Source of the DNA: Liopterus haemorrhoidalis
Lineage: Eukaryota > Arthropoda > Insecta > Coleoptera > Dytiscidae
Direction: 5' to 3'
DNA: 64,000 nt
Assembly (NCBI GenBank): GCA_963971575.1
Contig: OZ020617.1
Location: 39,528,606-39,592,605 of the forward strand
This document shows positions 1-11,785 of this stretch, piece after piece (the first letter of the stretch is position 1; the number at the start of each line of letters is the position of its first letter). The notes under the pieces were generated by a model that was given only the letters and a program-made list of their open reading frames with translations, was not told where the DNA came from and searched no databases. The translations under genes were made by a program, and so were the position numbers.

Positions 1-72
1 GCGGGATCATCAGGCCCGAAAGCTCAGCAAATAGCCAGGTGTTATGGCCATTAGGAACTTCCCTTGTTATTG

Positions 73-73
<1 letters not shown>

Positions 74-170
<97 letters not shown>

Positions 171-171
171 T
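74..171. repeat. (TTA)n microsatellite, about 98 bp
   Basis: Near-perfect trinucleotide tract. It abuts the 3' end of the minus-strand R4/Dong-like element (172-1225), and a second (TTA)n tract lies at that element's other end. The pair is best read as the split and duplicated insertion target. Long Leu or Asn reading frames across it are artefacts. Confidence 0.95.
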
Positions 172-1224
172 TGGGGTTTGTCAGGTCTTGACAAGCGTCC
201 ACTAATCTCAAACTTCAGCAACCTTTTGAGCCGCGTCATACTAGAGACTAGTGGAGCTAAATACACACGACTGCATCCCAAACCCTGGCGATATGCAGCC
301 GCGGAAATTACGCCAGATCCAGTGCCCGCACAATGCGGAGCGACCCGAGCAGCACTGCTTTCTGCATCCTGCAGATCAAAGAGTTGGCAGAAGATCTACA
401 GGCGGGAATGGACTCGATTTCCCTTCGATAGGAGGCTTTCNNNNNNNNNNNNNNNNNNNNNNNNNNNNNNNNNNNNNNNNNNNNNNNNNNNNNNNNNNNN
501 NNNNNNNNNNNNNNNNNNNNNNNNNNNNNNNNNNNNNNNNNNNNNNNNNNNNNNNNNNNNNNNNNNNNNNNNNNNNNNNNNNNNNNNNNNNNNNNNNNNN
601 NNNNNNNNNNNNNNNNNNNNNNNNNNNNNNNNNNNNNNNNTTATGTCCGGCTTAGTGGCTGTCAGTAACCTCGAGGTGGGGAAGGAGTAATTCCAATAAA
701 TTCGGCACTTAGAATTTTCCACCACCGATTCTATGTCAGAAGGGACGTACGGTATAACCGGTATTTGGTCAATACCATAGGCATGTCTAAGATGATAGTA
801 GAGCACGCGGAGAGCAGCATTATGTCGAGACACGTAGCTCGACGCTGCAAGAGATGGACAAGCAGACAGAATGTGCATTATCGTTTCAGAATGGTGGTGG
901 CACAACCTACAGAGTGTGGACTCCGCTATTTGGAATATGCGGGCCCTGTATGCCAAAGTATTTATAACACCATCCTGACACGCAAACACAAAACCTTCTG
1001 TTTCCGATCTCAAACCAGCAGACTTAAGAAACGAGAACGTGAGTTCGGTGGACAACTCTAGACTTTTAATATGTTTGAAGAACACAGAGTGCATACTTTT
1101 ACTCATGTGTTCTTTTGTCAACATGCCTGTCGTACTCCTCCCGAGAGAGTTGTACTCCAGCGTTTTCCCTGACGGGACTCAAGTCTGCCAGGTTAAATCT
1201 CGTTGCTGCTCTTCGCGCTGCCTG

Positions 1225-1225
<1 letters not shown>
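172..1225 (-). mobile_element. 5'-truncated R4/Dong-like non-LTR retrotransposon
   Basis: Reading the minus strand from about 1124 to the gap gives the C-terminal part of a site-specific non-LTR retrotransposon protein. It has a zinc knuckle spaced C-x2-C-x7-H-x4-C, followed by an RHN motif and then a KPD motif just before the N gap. In R2/R4-type elements these belong to the zinc-binding region and the restriction-enzyme-like endonuclease. The reverse transcriptase is absent, so the copy is truncated. Its minus-strand 3' end reads into an ACCCCAA-type terminus directly followed by (TAA)n, and (TAA)n also lies at the truncated 5' end. The remaining endonuclease sequence is hidden by the gap or decayed. 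Assignment to the R4/Dong branch rather than R2 rests on the TAA flanks and the 55.9-57.3 kb relative. Confidence 0.75.
441..640. other. assembly gap, 200 N
   Basis: Exactly 200 N bases inside the endonuclease part of the R4/Dong-like element. The round length suggests a placeholder, so the true distance is unknown. Confidence 0.99.

Positions 1226-1277
<52 letters not shown>
1226..1277. repeat. (TTA)n microsatellite, about 52 bp
   Basis: Second TTA tract flanking the R4/Dong-like insertion, at its 5'-truncated end. It matches the tract at 74-171. Confidence 0.95.
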
Positions 1278-1577
1278 ATTATTATTATAACTTAAACAAT
1301 AACTGTGCAAATAAGTGGATTGAAATGAGTTTTGATTTTTTTTTTTAACTTTTTTCAAAACCAGCCCACGGCTACGATTTTGGCGGCTGACGTTTGTTTC
1401 GATTATTAGCCATATCTAAACTACCAATTACAAAAAAAATTAAGCGGGATGAATTGATCATACTACATGCAACGCTGCCTCCCGGACTGTAAAGCCACTT
1501 TTTATTATTTACATTCTATTTAAATTTTAATGTAAAAAGAAACTATATAAATTTCAAATATTTTTTGAGGATACACC

Positions 1578-1631
1578 TTAGGAAAATGAGCTGCTAAGGG
1601 GGTCCGCGAGTTAAAAAGTTTGGAATCCACT
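1578..1631. mobile_element. right terminus of a decayed hAT element
   Basis: Read on the minus strand, the end begins CAGTGGATTCCAAAC and runs into a GC-rich subterminal segment with GCGGACCCCC, the typical layout of insect hAT ends. I could not find its left partner, so the element is probably truncated. Confidence 0.5.
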
Positions 1632-2281
1632 GTTATAGACGATCTGTCTTTAATAGTTGTTAGAGGTGTATACTTCTAGCAGGATTGAGTCCTAGCTCAC
1701 ATTTCCGTCAAGGTACCTCAATAAAAAAAAAGACAAACGGATTGTCGCAATTGATAACATTTTGCAAAGATTGCAAGATCTCCTGACTTAAGTCCTTTGG
1801 TTTTTTTATGTAGTCATGTCAAAGACAAAGTGTACAACACTGTGCATGCAAATATACAACATTTAAAAAACAGTATTCAACACAGTATTATTAATCGTGA
1901 TCAGATATTAGTTATGCATAAATCGAAATGGGGCAATTTTGAACAATATTTGTAGATACAAGATAATTTGTGTACGGACGTAATTAGGCTCTGAACTAAA
2001 AATAATATGCCTTCATAGCAAGCAGTTTTAAATGTAAAATTTGGCATCTTTTAACTTAATTTGTATCATTGATTTCACACAAAAAAAAACTTTCAATCGC
2101 CAAAGAGAATGGTTAAATTAATGATAAGAAATTAATTTACTTCTCTCATTCTCATTAAACATTTACCTCTACGTAGGTTCAACTAATTAAAGCTAAGTAA
2201 AGACATTTACTTTGATTTGTAGACATATTTCAAGACAGTTACATGTTTGGACAATGATGACACAATCCTAAAACACATATA

Positions 2282-2438
2282 CAGATCAATTCTGTAAAAA
2301 GTTACTATGTAGTAACGTTAATACAAGATACAATATTATAAAAGTATAATGACTTTCATTCATGATAGTAACTGCCCTTGCTCATAGTGACAAATTTAGT
2401 TACTATGATCATAGTAACTGAGTTACAGAATTGGTCTG
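2282..2438. mobile_element. small MITE, 157 bp
   Basis: The two ends are inverted copies: CAGATCAATTCTGTAA at the left and the complement of CAGACCAATTCTGTAAC at the right, followed on both sides by a GTTACTATG motif. There is no coding capacity. No convincing TSD was found, so the superfamily is unknown. Confidence 0.65.
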
Positions 2439-4769
2439 AATATTTAATTTAACACGTTAGAATATATTTCCCACTTGCTATAAATGTTTTTAACAAATTT
2501 CTTAGAAATACTTATTTTGTTGTTTACTTATATTAATTAATTTCAATAAAATTCATATAAATTTAATACGCATTTTTTCTCGATTTCTTTGTCATGTCAT
2601 GGTAAGACTTGTTTATATCATTAAATTCAGAATAAAACTCTTTATCTGTGACCATCAAATAATAAATGCATTATGTATCCAACTGTAAACACATAAAGGT
2701 ACTCATATTGCAAGTCGTGTATAATGTGATGCGCATGCGTGCTCCGCCGTGGATAATGAACGTTTTACTTCAAGTATTCATTTAGTAAGTTAGTAAAATT
2801 ATTTGGCGCTCAGCAAAGATGGTTATTTCACCTCACATAGCCTATATTTATAATTAGAATGATATTTATAAGTTAAAATAAATAAAATAATAAATAATAG
2901 TATTTTAAACATTGTTGTAGATTACAATGAGCTGATGGTAAGCAATCTCGATGACGCCAGTTCTGAAGTTTTACAACTGACGCTCAGATTTTTGTGTTTT
3001 TAAATTAAATTTACTAATTTTCTAATGATAAATTATATAGCTGTAGATAAAATATTGTATTTGACTTGCATATAATGGCTATATTACACTCGGATGATTA
3101 CAACCTTCGCCTAAGGCATAAGTGTAAGTCTTTATCCTGGTGCAATATAGCCTACATTATATGCTTTTAAATAAAATACTATTATCGAATAAGTTAAAAA
3201 AGTGTGTGTTCTCACGGAAGTTGCACAAAGAACCACTGGTCGAAACAAAATATTGCTTCACTCAATGATATTCTTTTAAAATAATATTTGTTGCCCAAAT
3301 TAAGCAACCTCCCAACTCTTTTAGTTCTCGGGTCTATTTAGTTATTTTTAACAAAACTTTTTTCATCATCTGGGAAAATTCGTAGTGAAATGAATGACAC
3401 CAGATTTAAACAAATTCTAAGTATTCTTTTTAAACCCATGTTTTTTATTAAAACCCGAAGTTCCAATAAACTATGCTCTACTAGATTAATTCACCATAAT
3501 TGTTTAAATATTAGAAAAATTAAGGAGTATATTGAGATTCACAGCTGACACCGAAATTGTTTTTATACTTCTTTGTTGGTCCATTTAACAATTCTGCTAC
3601 ACTATACATGAAGGTGAAGTTACATTACTTAACGCGCAACTTTTTAAGGGTATAACATTAATTTTGTTAATTACTTGATAAAGTTTGATTTTTTCAGTTG
3701 AATCAAGACAACTGACTGTACCAACTAATAAAACACATCCAACACATATTTTGTCTCACTTGCCACAATTCAATTAAAGACATTAAATTAAATGACAATT
3801 CGAAAATTATCTACACACTTTCGTTTAGTATTTTACTTTCTTATGGGCATTTCTATTGAATAAAAATAACTAGGAAGGATCCTAAACGCGATATTGAAGG
3901 GAACTAGTGCTCTTAGTAGTGGGGAAAATTTTACCAATCATTTTCAAATATGACGCACTTTTTCAATATAGAAACAAGTGCTTTTACATCCGCCAATAGG
4001 ACGCTCACATTGTAGCTCTTAGGAGTGGGGGTTTGGTCGGACAGTAGAATTGTGATTGAAGACAATAAAAATACCTTCCTTCCTGTGTCTTATTATTCAA
4101 AGGACATTTCCAATAACGTATGTCGGTGATTCAGACAAAATATTTTGAAATATTACAATAGTGTACGTATTAATTTTTTTAAAATCGTTTCTTTGGTTAT
4201 GTGCTTTTAATAAACATGTTACTTGTTATTGATTGCTACTAAATAGGGTGTGTATCATTTTTTTAAAACCTCTCGTTATCAATATTTATCATTATTACTT
4301 ATTACTAAACCAATCATAAACCAAAACCCATAAAAATTCATAATGTGAAACTATGCAACACGCATTACAACTCATATTATTGCTCCATTTATGTTGTAAG
4401 TTGTCAATGAAGTTTTCTTCTTGCTTTTAACGAATCTTTGTTGACCTTGAAGGGCCAAGTCAAAAAAATTAGAAAATACTACATGATCTTAATGCATTTA
4501 TTTATTTTTAAATATCAACACATTATTCATTAGTTTTAATTATAAATTTATCATCACAAATTAAATACAATATTTTAATGCTTTTCCTTCCGTATTTTCT
4601 GACAGTTTATTGTACTCTGGTACATATAGTATTATAGAAATACCATATACATGCGAAAAATTCTAAATTCGTCGCAAGCTACATTAACAGGTTAAGCGAG
4701 CCACACTTGGCTCGCGAGTTACAAGTTGGGCATGCCTCTACAAGAATATAGAACTAAGTTAATATAATT
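2439..4769. other. AT-rich stretch without recognised genes
   Basis: No ORF of interest and no protein-family similarity was seen. The only structure picked out is the hairpin at 3068-3164. Short motifs around 3.9-4.1 kb are moderately GC-richer but unassigned. Confidence 0.6.
3068..3164. repeat. 97-bp imperfect hairpin / mini-MITE
   Basis: GCATATAATGGCTATATT at the left is mirrored by AATATAGCCTACATTATATGC at the right. The middle contains the short palindromic CGCCTAAGGC. It is probably a tiny foldback or MITE; no TSD was identified. Confidence 0.55.
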
Positions 4770-5580
4770 CAGTGTTTCTTAAACTATGGTCCGCAGCCCC
4801 CAGGGGTTACCGTTTTTCCGCATTTAAATTCCTCTAGTACGTTTCTAGTTTAGATTACATGTAAATTACTTAGAATTTTGTCAGATTTTTAGTTTAACCC
4901 CTCAGTGTTAAAAAAATTATTGTCGTGCACCCTAATAATTTTTTTTAGTACTTTTTTGAAAAAAACTGTATTAAAATGAACAATTCTAAAAGACTACTTT
5001 CTATTCCCTAATCTACGTCTTGAAAGCTTTCTTTTGATATCACACAATAAACTAAAAAAAAAAAATTGTCGACACAAAGAAATCTATATTTTTCGAAAAA
5101 CTAATCTGATCAAAAATTTCTGTTGAACTATTCCGGTTCTCACCAATGTTAATTTTGGAGACTCTTTTCAGATTTTTAGACCAACCCCTCTGAGTGATAT
5201 GGTGGGGACAATAGTTTTTTTAAATAATTTTGGGAAAAATAAAAAAAAAAAATTTTCAAAAATTAAAACTTGTTTTTTTATCCCCGCATGAAGAGGTTTC
5301 ATTTGATACTCTAATCAAAGTTTTAAAATAATATTTATTTTTCCGTTAATGCATATTTGTTTATATATTTCCCGCGCAGTATTTTTTTTTTTAATTCTCT
5401 TTATTTTTCCTATATGTGGGTCAAAGAGTTGTATATGCGTGTTGTACAAGAGTCCTACAATTTAAACTTTCCATGTTCAGGCGTTTGGCTACAATTTTTA
5501 CCTCACAGACAAATAGAAAATTTTATAAACAGACACATGAGTGACGTTATAAGGGTTTTTTTGTAACTGTATCTAAAAAA
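4770..5580. repeat. dispersed repeat (copy 1 of 3), with hAT-like left end
   Basis: The block starts with a hAT-like end (CAGTGTTTCTTAAAC). From about 5090 it matches two other blocks (17.75-18.24 and 25.48-26.20 kb). Shared landmarks are CTGATCAAAAATT, TCATTTGATAC, GGGTCAAAGAGTTGTAT, GTTTGGCTACAATTTTTAC and GACGTTATAAGG. This copy has lost the CAGA tetranucleotide run seen in the others. It is non-coding and the class is unknown. Confidence 0.65.
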
Positions 5581-5589
5581 TATTTAAAA

Positions 5590-6010
5590 GAATAAATAGT
5601 AAATAACACACTTGGTTATATTCCATAAAATATTTTATTAAAACTGAATATATTTCGGTTTGTTAGGCCATCTTCAGAAGAATGAATGTAAAAGAAATGC
5701 TGACAGTATTACCTAAATATACAGGTTAACTATTACGAACAAATAGGTGTAGGAAGAGATTAGGAAATACCATTGACCATAGTCCTAAGAATGGGAGATT
5801 CCAACAAATCCTCAGGACTATGGTCAATGGTATATCCTAATCCCTTCCCACACTTATTTGTTCGTAATAGTTAACCTGTATATTTAGGTAATATTGTCAG
5901 CATTTCTTGTACATTCATTCTTCTGAAGATGACCTGACAAGCCGAAATATATTACGTTTAAATAAAATATTTTGTGGAATATAACCAAGTGCATTATTTA
6001 CTATTTATTC
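5590..6010. repeat. 421-bp near-perfect inverted repeat, Penelope-like ends suspected
   Basis: Two arms of about 200 bp (5590-5787 and 5815-6010) face each other across about 27 bp. Outer ends carry ACTTGGTTATATTCC and its complement; the inner boundary is CATTGACCATAGTCCT and its complement. Each arm contains a CTGAAGAT...GAAA block, which resembles the hammerhead-type cores reported in the terminal repeats of Penelope-like elements. No reverse transcriptase lies nearby, so this is an end-only derivative at most. Confidence 0.6.
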
Positions 6011-6148
6011 ATCATGTTCCATCAAGAGTTAACAGTTACATCTATCAATATCCATAAAAGAATCTTCAGCAGAACCTATGATTCGAAAAATAGAAATTAC
6101 AAAAGGAAGTATAAAAGAAAATCACTGAGTAAATGTCTGAATGCAGAT

Positions 6149-6185
6149 GGCCATGTAAAAAAGTTTGCCGACCCCTGGGCTAATT
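6149..6185. mobile_element. right end of a hAT element
   Basis: On the minus strand the terminus reads CAGGGGTCGGCAAACTTTTT, a characteristic hAT end. No partner was found upstream; the inverted repeat at 5.6-6.0 kb may be inserted in it. Confidence 0.5.
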
Positions 6186-8636
6186 AGATGGTTATCCAAA
6201 ACAAGGTAAAAAAAAAGAAATTTTGGACCCAAAACTGGTACCCATTATCTAGCATCAAGCATGTAGTTAATACTTTTTGCCGAAATGTGTCTTAGAACTA
6301 ATGCCAAAATTTTGGACCCAAATCTGGGGCCCATTGTTGTAACTAATAAGGTTTTTTAATTTTGGAAATTTATACTTTCTGTAATAAAATGAACCAAATG
6401 TTACAACAAGCAATTATAAATGTTATGACGAAAGGGTCATTTTAAAATGAGGATGGTTTACCATGACACATTTGACGTCTCTTCCTTCTACACATGTCAA
6501 TAATCACTTAAAAGGTTACACGCAAAACAAGCTCAAGATACCTAATTTACCCTTTAAATAATTACTCAAACATCCAGTAAATATTTTAAATTATGTCCCG
6601 TAGAATAAGTTAAAATATTTTCTACGATACCATCTTAAAAAAGTCAATTAAAAGCTTAATAAAAAAAGTGTAAAAGCAAACACGAATTAATTGAGTTAAG
6701 GGATTTTAAAACTTTGAAATTAATCTCTTAAAAGTTTGAAATTTAAATAAAAACTTACCTATAGTGTCTTAATATAAACTTTAAAACTATTACAACTAAT
6801 TATAAAACACACAATTTAAAATATAAACATTAACATTTAGCACGTATTTAATGACACTTTAATTTAAATATAATTCAGTGAACTGTCAATCGTTATATTT
6901 ATGTAGTTTATCGTGTTGTATTTTAAATCTAGTAAACTTTACAGAACGACAACGCGTTTCATACTGAATCGTTACCCTCGAACAGAGCGCTAACATCGGA
7001 CAGTTTTAGAACTAACTACTCATGCGCCAACAGAATCCTAACCTTACCTGTAAAAGGATACGACATTTCATATTAAAAAGATGGAAATTAAAGAAATCGA
7101 GAATATTTAAATAAATTTCGAAAAAATTTGGTTGAAAATGAAACTGTTACCAACTGTGAAGATATTAAATTAAAATACAGAATTATCCTGAAGCTAATAA
7201 AGATACCAGAGCAATAACATCGGAGAGAAAAAGTAAATTTATGCAGTGGCCAAGGACAACCAAATTTGTAAAATGTTTTCTCTAGCGCTGCCACCAATAA
7301 CCAACTTCAATACTGACAGAAAGTTTGAGGCAGGTCACAAAAGAAGGACAACCTTCTGTTAAAGAGATAATTTGGTATTGTTTCAGATATAAAATATCAT
7401 AATAGACTTGTAGAATGATATTAAATTAATTTACTATTTGCAACTCATAGAATCGAAGTCAGAAAATATATGAAGCTAAAAAAAATAATATATTATTCCA
7501 CAAGATCGTTATTTATTATTAAATATTAAAAAGTTTCAAAGGTTACGCTTATAAGGACGTAGCTGGTAACAGGAGTGTCTAATGACGTATTCCATTGGAC
7601 CACTTTGAAATTGCTCTGCGAGCGAACAAATGACGTAATGCTCGATCCGAGTTTTACTAGCGAGCGCGCCGGAGCAACTCCCAATCGAATACATTTTTAT
7701 TATTAATTATTTAAAAATACAGTGATTTCCTTGCGTAAACAGTGCAGGATAATACTTTATGTATAATTTTATTATTTTATTTTTGTGATTGCAATAATTT
7801 ATTTGTTTTTTTAAATTATTTTATGTCTTTTAATATCCTTATTTGATTTTTTATACAAAAAGATACATCACTATTTGTTGAAGATTCAATTAGTTCTAAT
7901 AAACATGCTAGTTTTGAAATACCACTACGCGCCATATTGCTCGACGCTGCTCTGACTATTTAGCGAGAGCAAAAAAAAGTTTTCGCAGTGCAGTGTCAGA
8001 AAAGTGCCCTTCCCAATCGAATACGAAATTTTAACAACTTAGTGCGACTGCTCGGCTAATCAAATACGAAACTTGTTCGCCGAGTGACTTAAGTGCAGAG
8101 TAGAGCTCGCAATATCTACCCTTGCATCATTAAATAGACTACCATTCAAAACATAATAAATACACTAATAAATAAATTTTATTTAGTTAGTCAATTGTTT
8201 ACAGTGCAAGTGTAAACTTATCAATATGAGTGAGTTAACGTCGTCGTGCAATAATTTTGTACAATTTCGAACATGGTTTGTCGGCGGAAGAGTGTATCTC
8301 TGAAATGTTTAGGTACTATTTTTTTCTGAGAATTGTCCAAGTCGGAGCAAAGTGTTTTGTTGTTATATACAATAAATACATGAACGTTCATACACTAAAG
8401 ATTGAAATAAAAATAACGTACGTCGAATACTAATAACCAGTACATCAAGTAGCGGCAACAACTTTACAATAACGTATATTTTAAAACGTATTTTTTTAAA
8501 ATTTAATAGACCTATTAAATTGAATAAAATTATGGTTAAAGATGAAAAATTATTAAATGATAAAAAAATTATATACTTCTTATAAAGACATACTTAGGAT
8601 GAATAAAAGCATGTTTATTACTATAAACTCTTATTA
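6186..8636. other. no genes recognised; GC-richer repeat at 7.56-8.11 kb
   Basis: Up to 7.56 kb the sequence is AT-rich with no supported ORF. From 7560 to 8110 it contains GCGAGCG-type motifs and two CCCAATCGAATAC motifs, reminiscent of the TIR of the self-nested MITE at 61.65 kb but too diverged to pair as ends. I treat it as decayed MITE DNA. Confidence 0.4.
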
Positions 8637-9919
8637 TTAGGTTGAAGGGAAAGTTCTGTCGTATTTTAAATAAACAACTGATTTTGCTTGTAAATAAAAG
8701 ACAAGTGTGGATAATGAGTCATGGGGATATTTTTATTATATCTTTTATTATCTGTTGTTGAATATAAAAATAATTGTTTCAAGAATTCATCAGTATCTTA
8801 CCATATTTAGAGTGAGCATGATGCCAGTGAAGAAAGTGCATTTATGACATTCTATGTTGTATGAGTTCAAAAGAGGAAGCAATGCATCGGTTGCATGTGA
8901 AAACTTATGTGCAGTATTTGAAAGCGATGTTGTAAATGTTCGTACTTGCCAAAGATGGTTTACAAAATTTCGTTCCGGAGATCTAAGCCTAAAAGAAGAT
9001 ACTCGATTTGGAAGACCATCCAAGATCGATAATAATGTTTTGTCCATGTTGGAGCAAATTCCAGATCTAACAACTAGAGAAATTGCAAAAAAGTTCGGCA
9101 TCCATCATACAACTTCTGGTGACCACATTAAATCTCTTGGTTTTGTCTTAAAGCAAATCATTTGGGTCCGCCATGAATTGACCCAAAATAATTTATCAGA
9201 TCGTGTAAGGATATGCTCATCACATCTCATTAGACACAATGTGGAGCCTTTTCTGGACAGGCTGATTACTGGAGATGAAAAGTGTATTCTTTACGAGAAT
9301 ATTAAGAGAAGAAAAGTTTACTGCAAACCTGGAACATCGTCAGCAACTCTTGCAAAACCAAATATTCATAATAAAAAGTAATGATCTATTTGTGGTGGGA
9401 TAGAAAAGATCCAGTGTATTACGAGCTGCTAAAACAAGGGCAAACTGTCACGGCGGATCTGTACCGCAACCAACTCGATAAATTGCATGCAGCTATCAAG
9501 CAAAGAAGGCCAGTATTAGCGTCCAGAAAAGGAATCGTGTTCCATCAAGATAACGCTAGACTGCATACCGCAATGGTGATACAAGAAAAACTTAGTGCGT
9601 TTGAATGGGAAATTCTTAGTCACCCACCATATCCACCTGATATTTCACCATCAGATTACTACCTATTTAGATCTCTGCATAATTATCTAACGGGAAAAAA
9701 ATTGAATTCTTTCGAAAGTGTTTCTATGGCAGTTGCTCACTATTTTCATTCCAAGGACAAGAACTTTTACAGAAGAGGAATCGACAGGTTACCTGAAAGA
9801 TGGCAACAAGTTGTTAAAAATAATGGAAATTATATCATTGAATAATATTATATATTTACTTTTTTAAATATCTTAAAATATTTTTATTTAAATACGACAG
9901 AACTTTCCCTCCAACCTAA
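8637..9919 (+). mobile_element. near-complete mariner element, 1283 bp
   Basis: Both ends carry a TIR of about 28 bp beginning TTAGGTTG and containing GGGAAAGTTCTGTCG, with one or two differences between ends. The duplicated target dinucleotide TA is present at 8635-8636 and 9920-9921. The length is typical of a full-length mariner. The transposase inside is continuous except for one premature stop and one frameshift, so this is the least decayed mariner in the window. Confidence 0.93.
8821..9842 (+). pseudogene. mariner transposase, D-D-34-D, two lesions
   Basis: Cut-and-paste transposase, expected to act in the nucleus on its own TIRs. The N-terminal half has a helix-turn-helix region (TCQRWFTKFRSG, then TTREIAKKFGIHHTT) and the linker motif WVRHEL (family form WVPHEL). 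The catalytic aspartates are visible: ITGDEK, HQDNARLH and SPSDYY, with 34 residues between the second and third; YPPDISP corresponds to the family's YSPDLAP. Lesions: the codon at 8845-8847 is TGA, fitting C-to-T decay of a CGA arginine codon, and a single-base loss near 9380 splits the frame between KPNIHNKK and YLWWDRKD. The start at 8821 (or the adjacent ATG at 8818) lies upstream of the stop; the next ATG is 8854. The stop and frameshift make it very probably non-functional. Confidence 0.92.
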
Positions 9920-10229
9920 TATTTATCGTTTGGATATTACATAATTAAAACAACCAAAAAGTACATAATTATTCAGCTTAGAGTGGTATATCTTAATTGC
10001 AAGGCCAGTCAAAATTATAACATTCTACAATAGATTCTAAATTGAAGAAATCAGTCAAGTTCCCGTCATAAGAGCAACGCGAATAATTGGAAACAAAATG
10101 AGGAATAGTTTGATTCTGGGCTCTACAAGCACAGGCGGGATATTCAATGATATCTCTTCTATTTATCATATATGCACACCGCTATGGCCTCACATGCTTC
10201 CAGTGAAGAACACAGTGTCGTTCAGATGT

Positions 10230-10860
10230 ATATAAATAAAATAAATAACTAAAACAATTTGGGCGCCATACGATCTGTAAATTAATATGGAATCTGTTGA
10301 TTAACAGTACATATCGCCACGGTCTGCGGTTACGGAAATCTGTACACTCCCGTCTGCGGTTAACGCGCCACGCGATCTTCTTGAGGATCGTTCTAGTCCC
10401 TAACGATAAAATATAGAGCGTTGGCAGTTATCCCTGGAAAGAATATCAATTGATTGACTTATCACCAGATTGATTCACAAACAAGTCACACCTACTTAGG
10501 TCTGCTTTAGTCCCTACCTATTAAAAATAGCTAACACGTTGCCATTAACCCCTGGAGGACACACCACCTAACTGGGCTCGCAAAATCACCGTAATGATCC
10601 ACCACACTCAACACAAGACAAGAACACAAAACTCAAAGGGTACTTATGGAATATCCGTTCAATAACCCACTGATTCAAAAACCACACTCAAAATCTGTTT
10701 ACATTTGGGTTAACAGAATTACTACCACTCAGCAAAACTGTTCGATATATAATGATGCCCTTTCCGCTATGGCCGGGCAATCAGCCTGTCTGAGCGAACT
10801 CATGCCTATTCTAGCCAAGAAATTGGCAAGTTCGCTAACAGAAATTCAAAATAAACCGCA
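10230..10860. other. unassigned ~630-bp segment interrupting the non-LTR remnant
   Basis: It is GC-richer than its surroundings and separates two parts of the same decayed non-LTR C-terminus. It contains two loosely similar blocks (TAGTCCCTAACGATA and TAGTCCCTACCTATT, each followed about 30 bp later by a CCCTGGA-type motif). On the minus strand it ends near TGGCGCCC, a possible tRNA-primed binding site. A solo-LTR-like origin is possible but unproven. A 73-codon plus-strand ORF (10646-10867) has no recognised relatives. Confidence 0.35.
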
Positions 10861-11239
10861 AGCATGAAATACACCGTAACAACATCTTCCATGTTTCTTT
10901 CTTATTCGGTTCAAGTTTGTCCAGATATGGTTCGGTAAGTTCATTACATACAGCCTTGAAGTTGAATCAGAAAGAAGTTCGCCGTTACTAACCACTTTCT
11001 TATTCCATATTTCCCTCCATTTATCAGTTATTCGAAAACCAGAGGTCTCCAGCTTCTCAGCTTCCCTCATCGGTAGTTTACGAGAATTCATTTGTTTACT
11101 AGAAGTCATTGATGTATATGTAAATCAACATGTATTGCAAGTACTGTATTATTTTATAGTTATCTATGCTCTCGAAGTAAACTATTCAACGTCTCAAATC
11201 AGGCGGGTCATATTAGCTAGTATTAGCAGCCATTGTATA

Positions 11240-11785
11240 GGTGCAGATTTAATCGTGCCATTGTTGATACTGTCACGTGGGTGCTTTGATTGAAAGGCAA
11301 CTCGTGGCTTCAACAATACAATTTATTAAATATATATCACATTTACAATGTTTTACTGTTGTCAATGTAATTGTATGAATCTGTCCATGGAGTTGGTGAA
11401 GTTTTCGGGCCAATCCGTGTTGGCCAGTATCGGCTTGAACCTATTTCCGAGGCGGGGGCTGCCCATCAGGGAATCCAGGAGCCTGGAAAAGCCTTCTCCC
11501 ACTCACATGGTTCTGCTTGCTTGACTCACCAGTTGTACTAATATCTGGCGTCGGTGTCTCGGTCGTCACTGTGTGGACTGGTACTTGTAGAGGAGTTGGC
11601 TACGTTCTTCTGCCTTGATATCGTTCGACGTCCATGCTTTTGTACTAGTGGCTGACTTAGTCCCAATATTCATTCGGCATGGCAAATATTTGCTTATAAC
11701 GCAAATGTGGCTTATGCATTTCGTAATTAGGTAACATATACTAGACGCTGACAAATAGTTTTTTAATCTAACAGCTGAGCGACAC
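11240..11785. other. unassigned segment interrupting the non-LTR remnant
   Basis: It lies between the thumb region and the PPDLRR motif, which should be almost adjacent in the non-LTR protein. It is relatively GC-rich and coding-like on the minus strand (Pro/Thr-rich), followed by an AATAAA-like stretch. It could be the 3' end of an LTR element; I cannot assign it. Confidence 0.3.

Noticed and set aside
64..690. Long ORFs rich in Leu, Asn or Tyr at 51-690 and 1039-1348
   Set aside because: They are translations of (TTA)n tracts, one running through the N gap; no protein signal remains outside the repeat.
10280..10866. Complete LTR element between 10.23 and 10.86 kb
   Set aside because: A TGGCGCCC motif hints at a primer site, but no paired LTRs, polypurine tract or gag-pol could be found; kept only as an unassigned segment.
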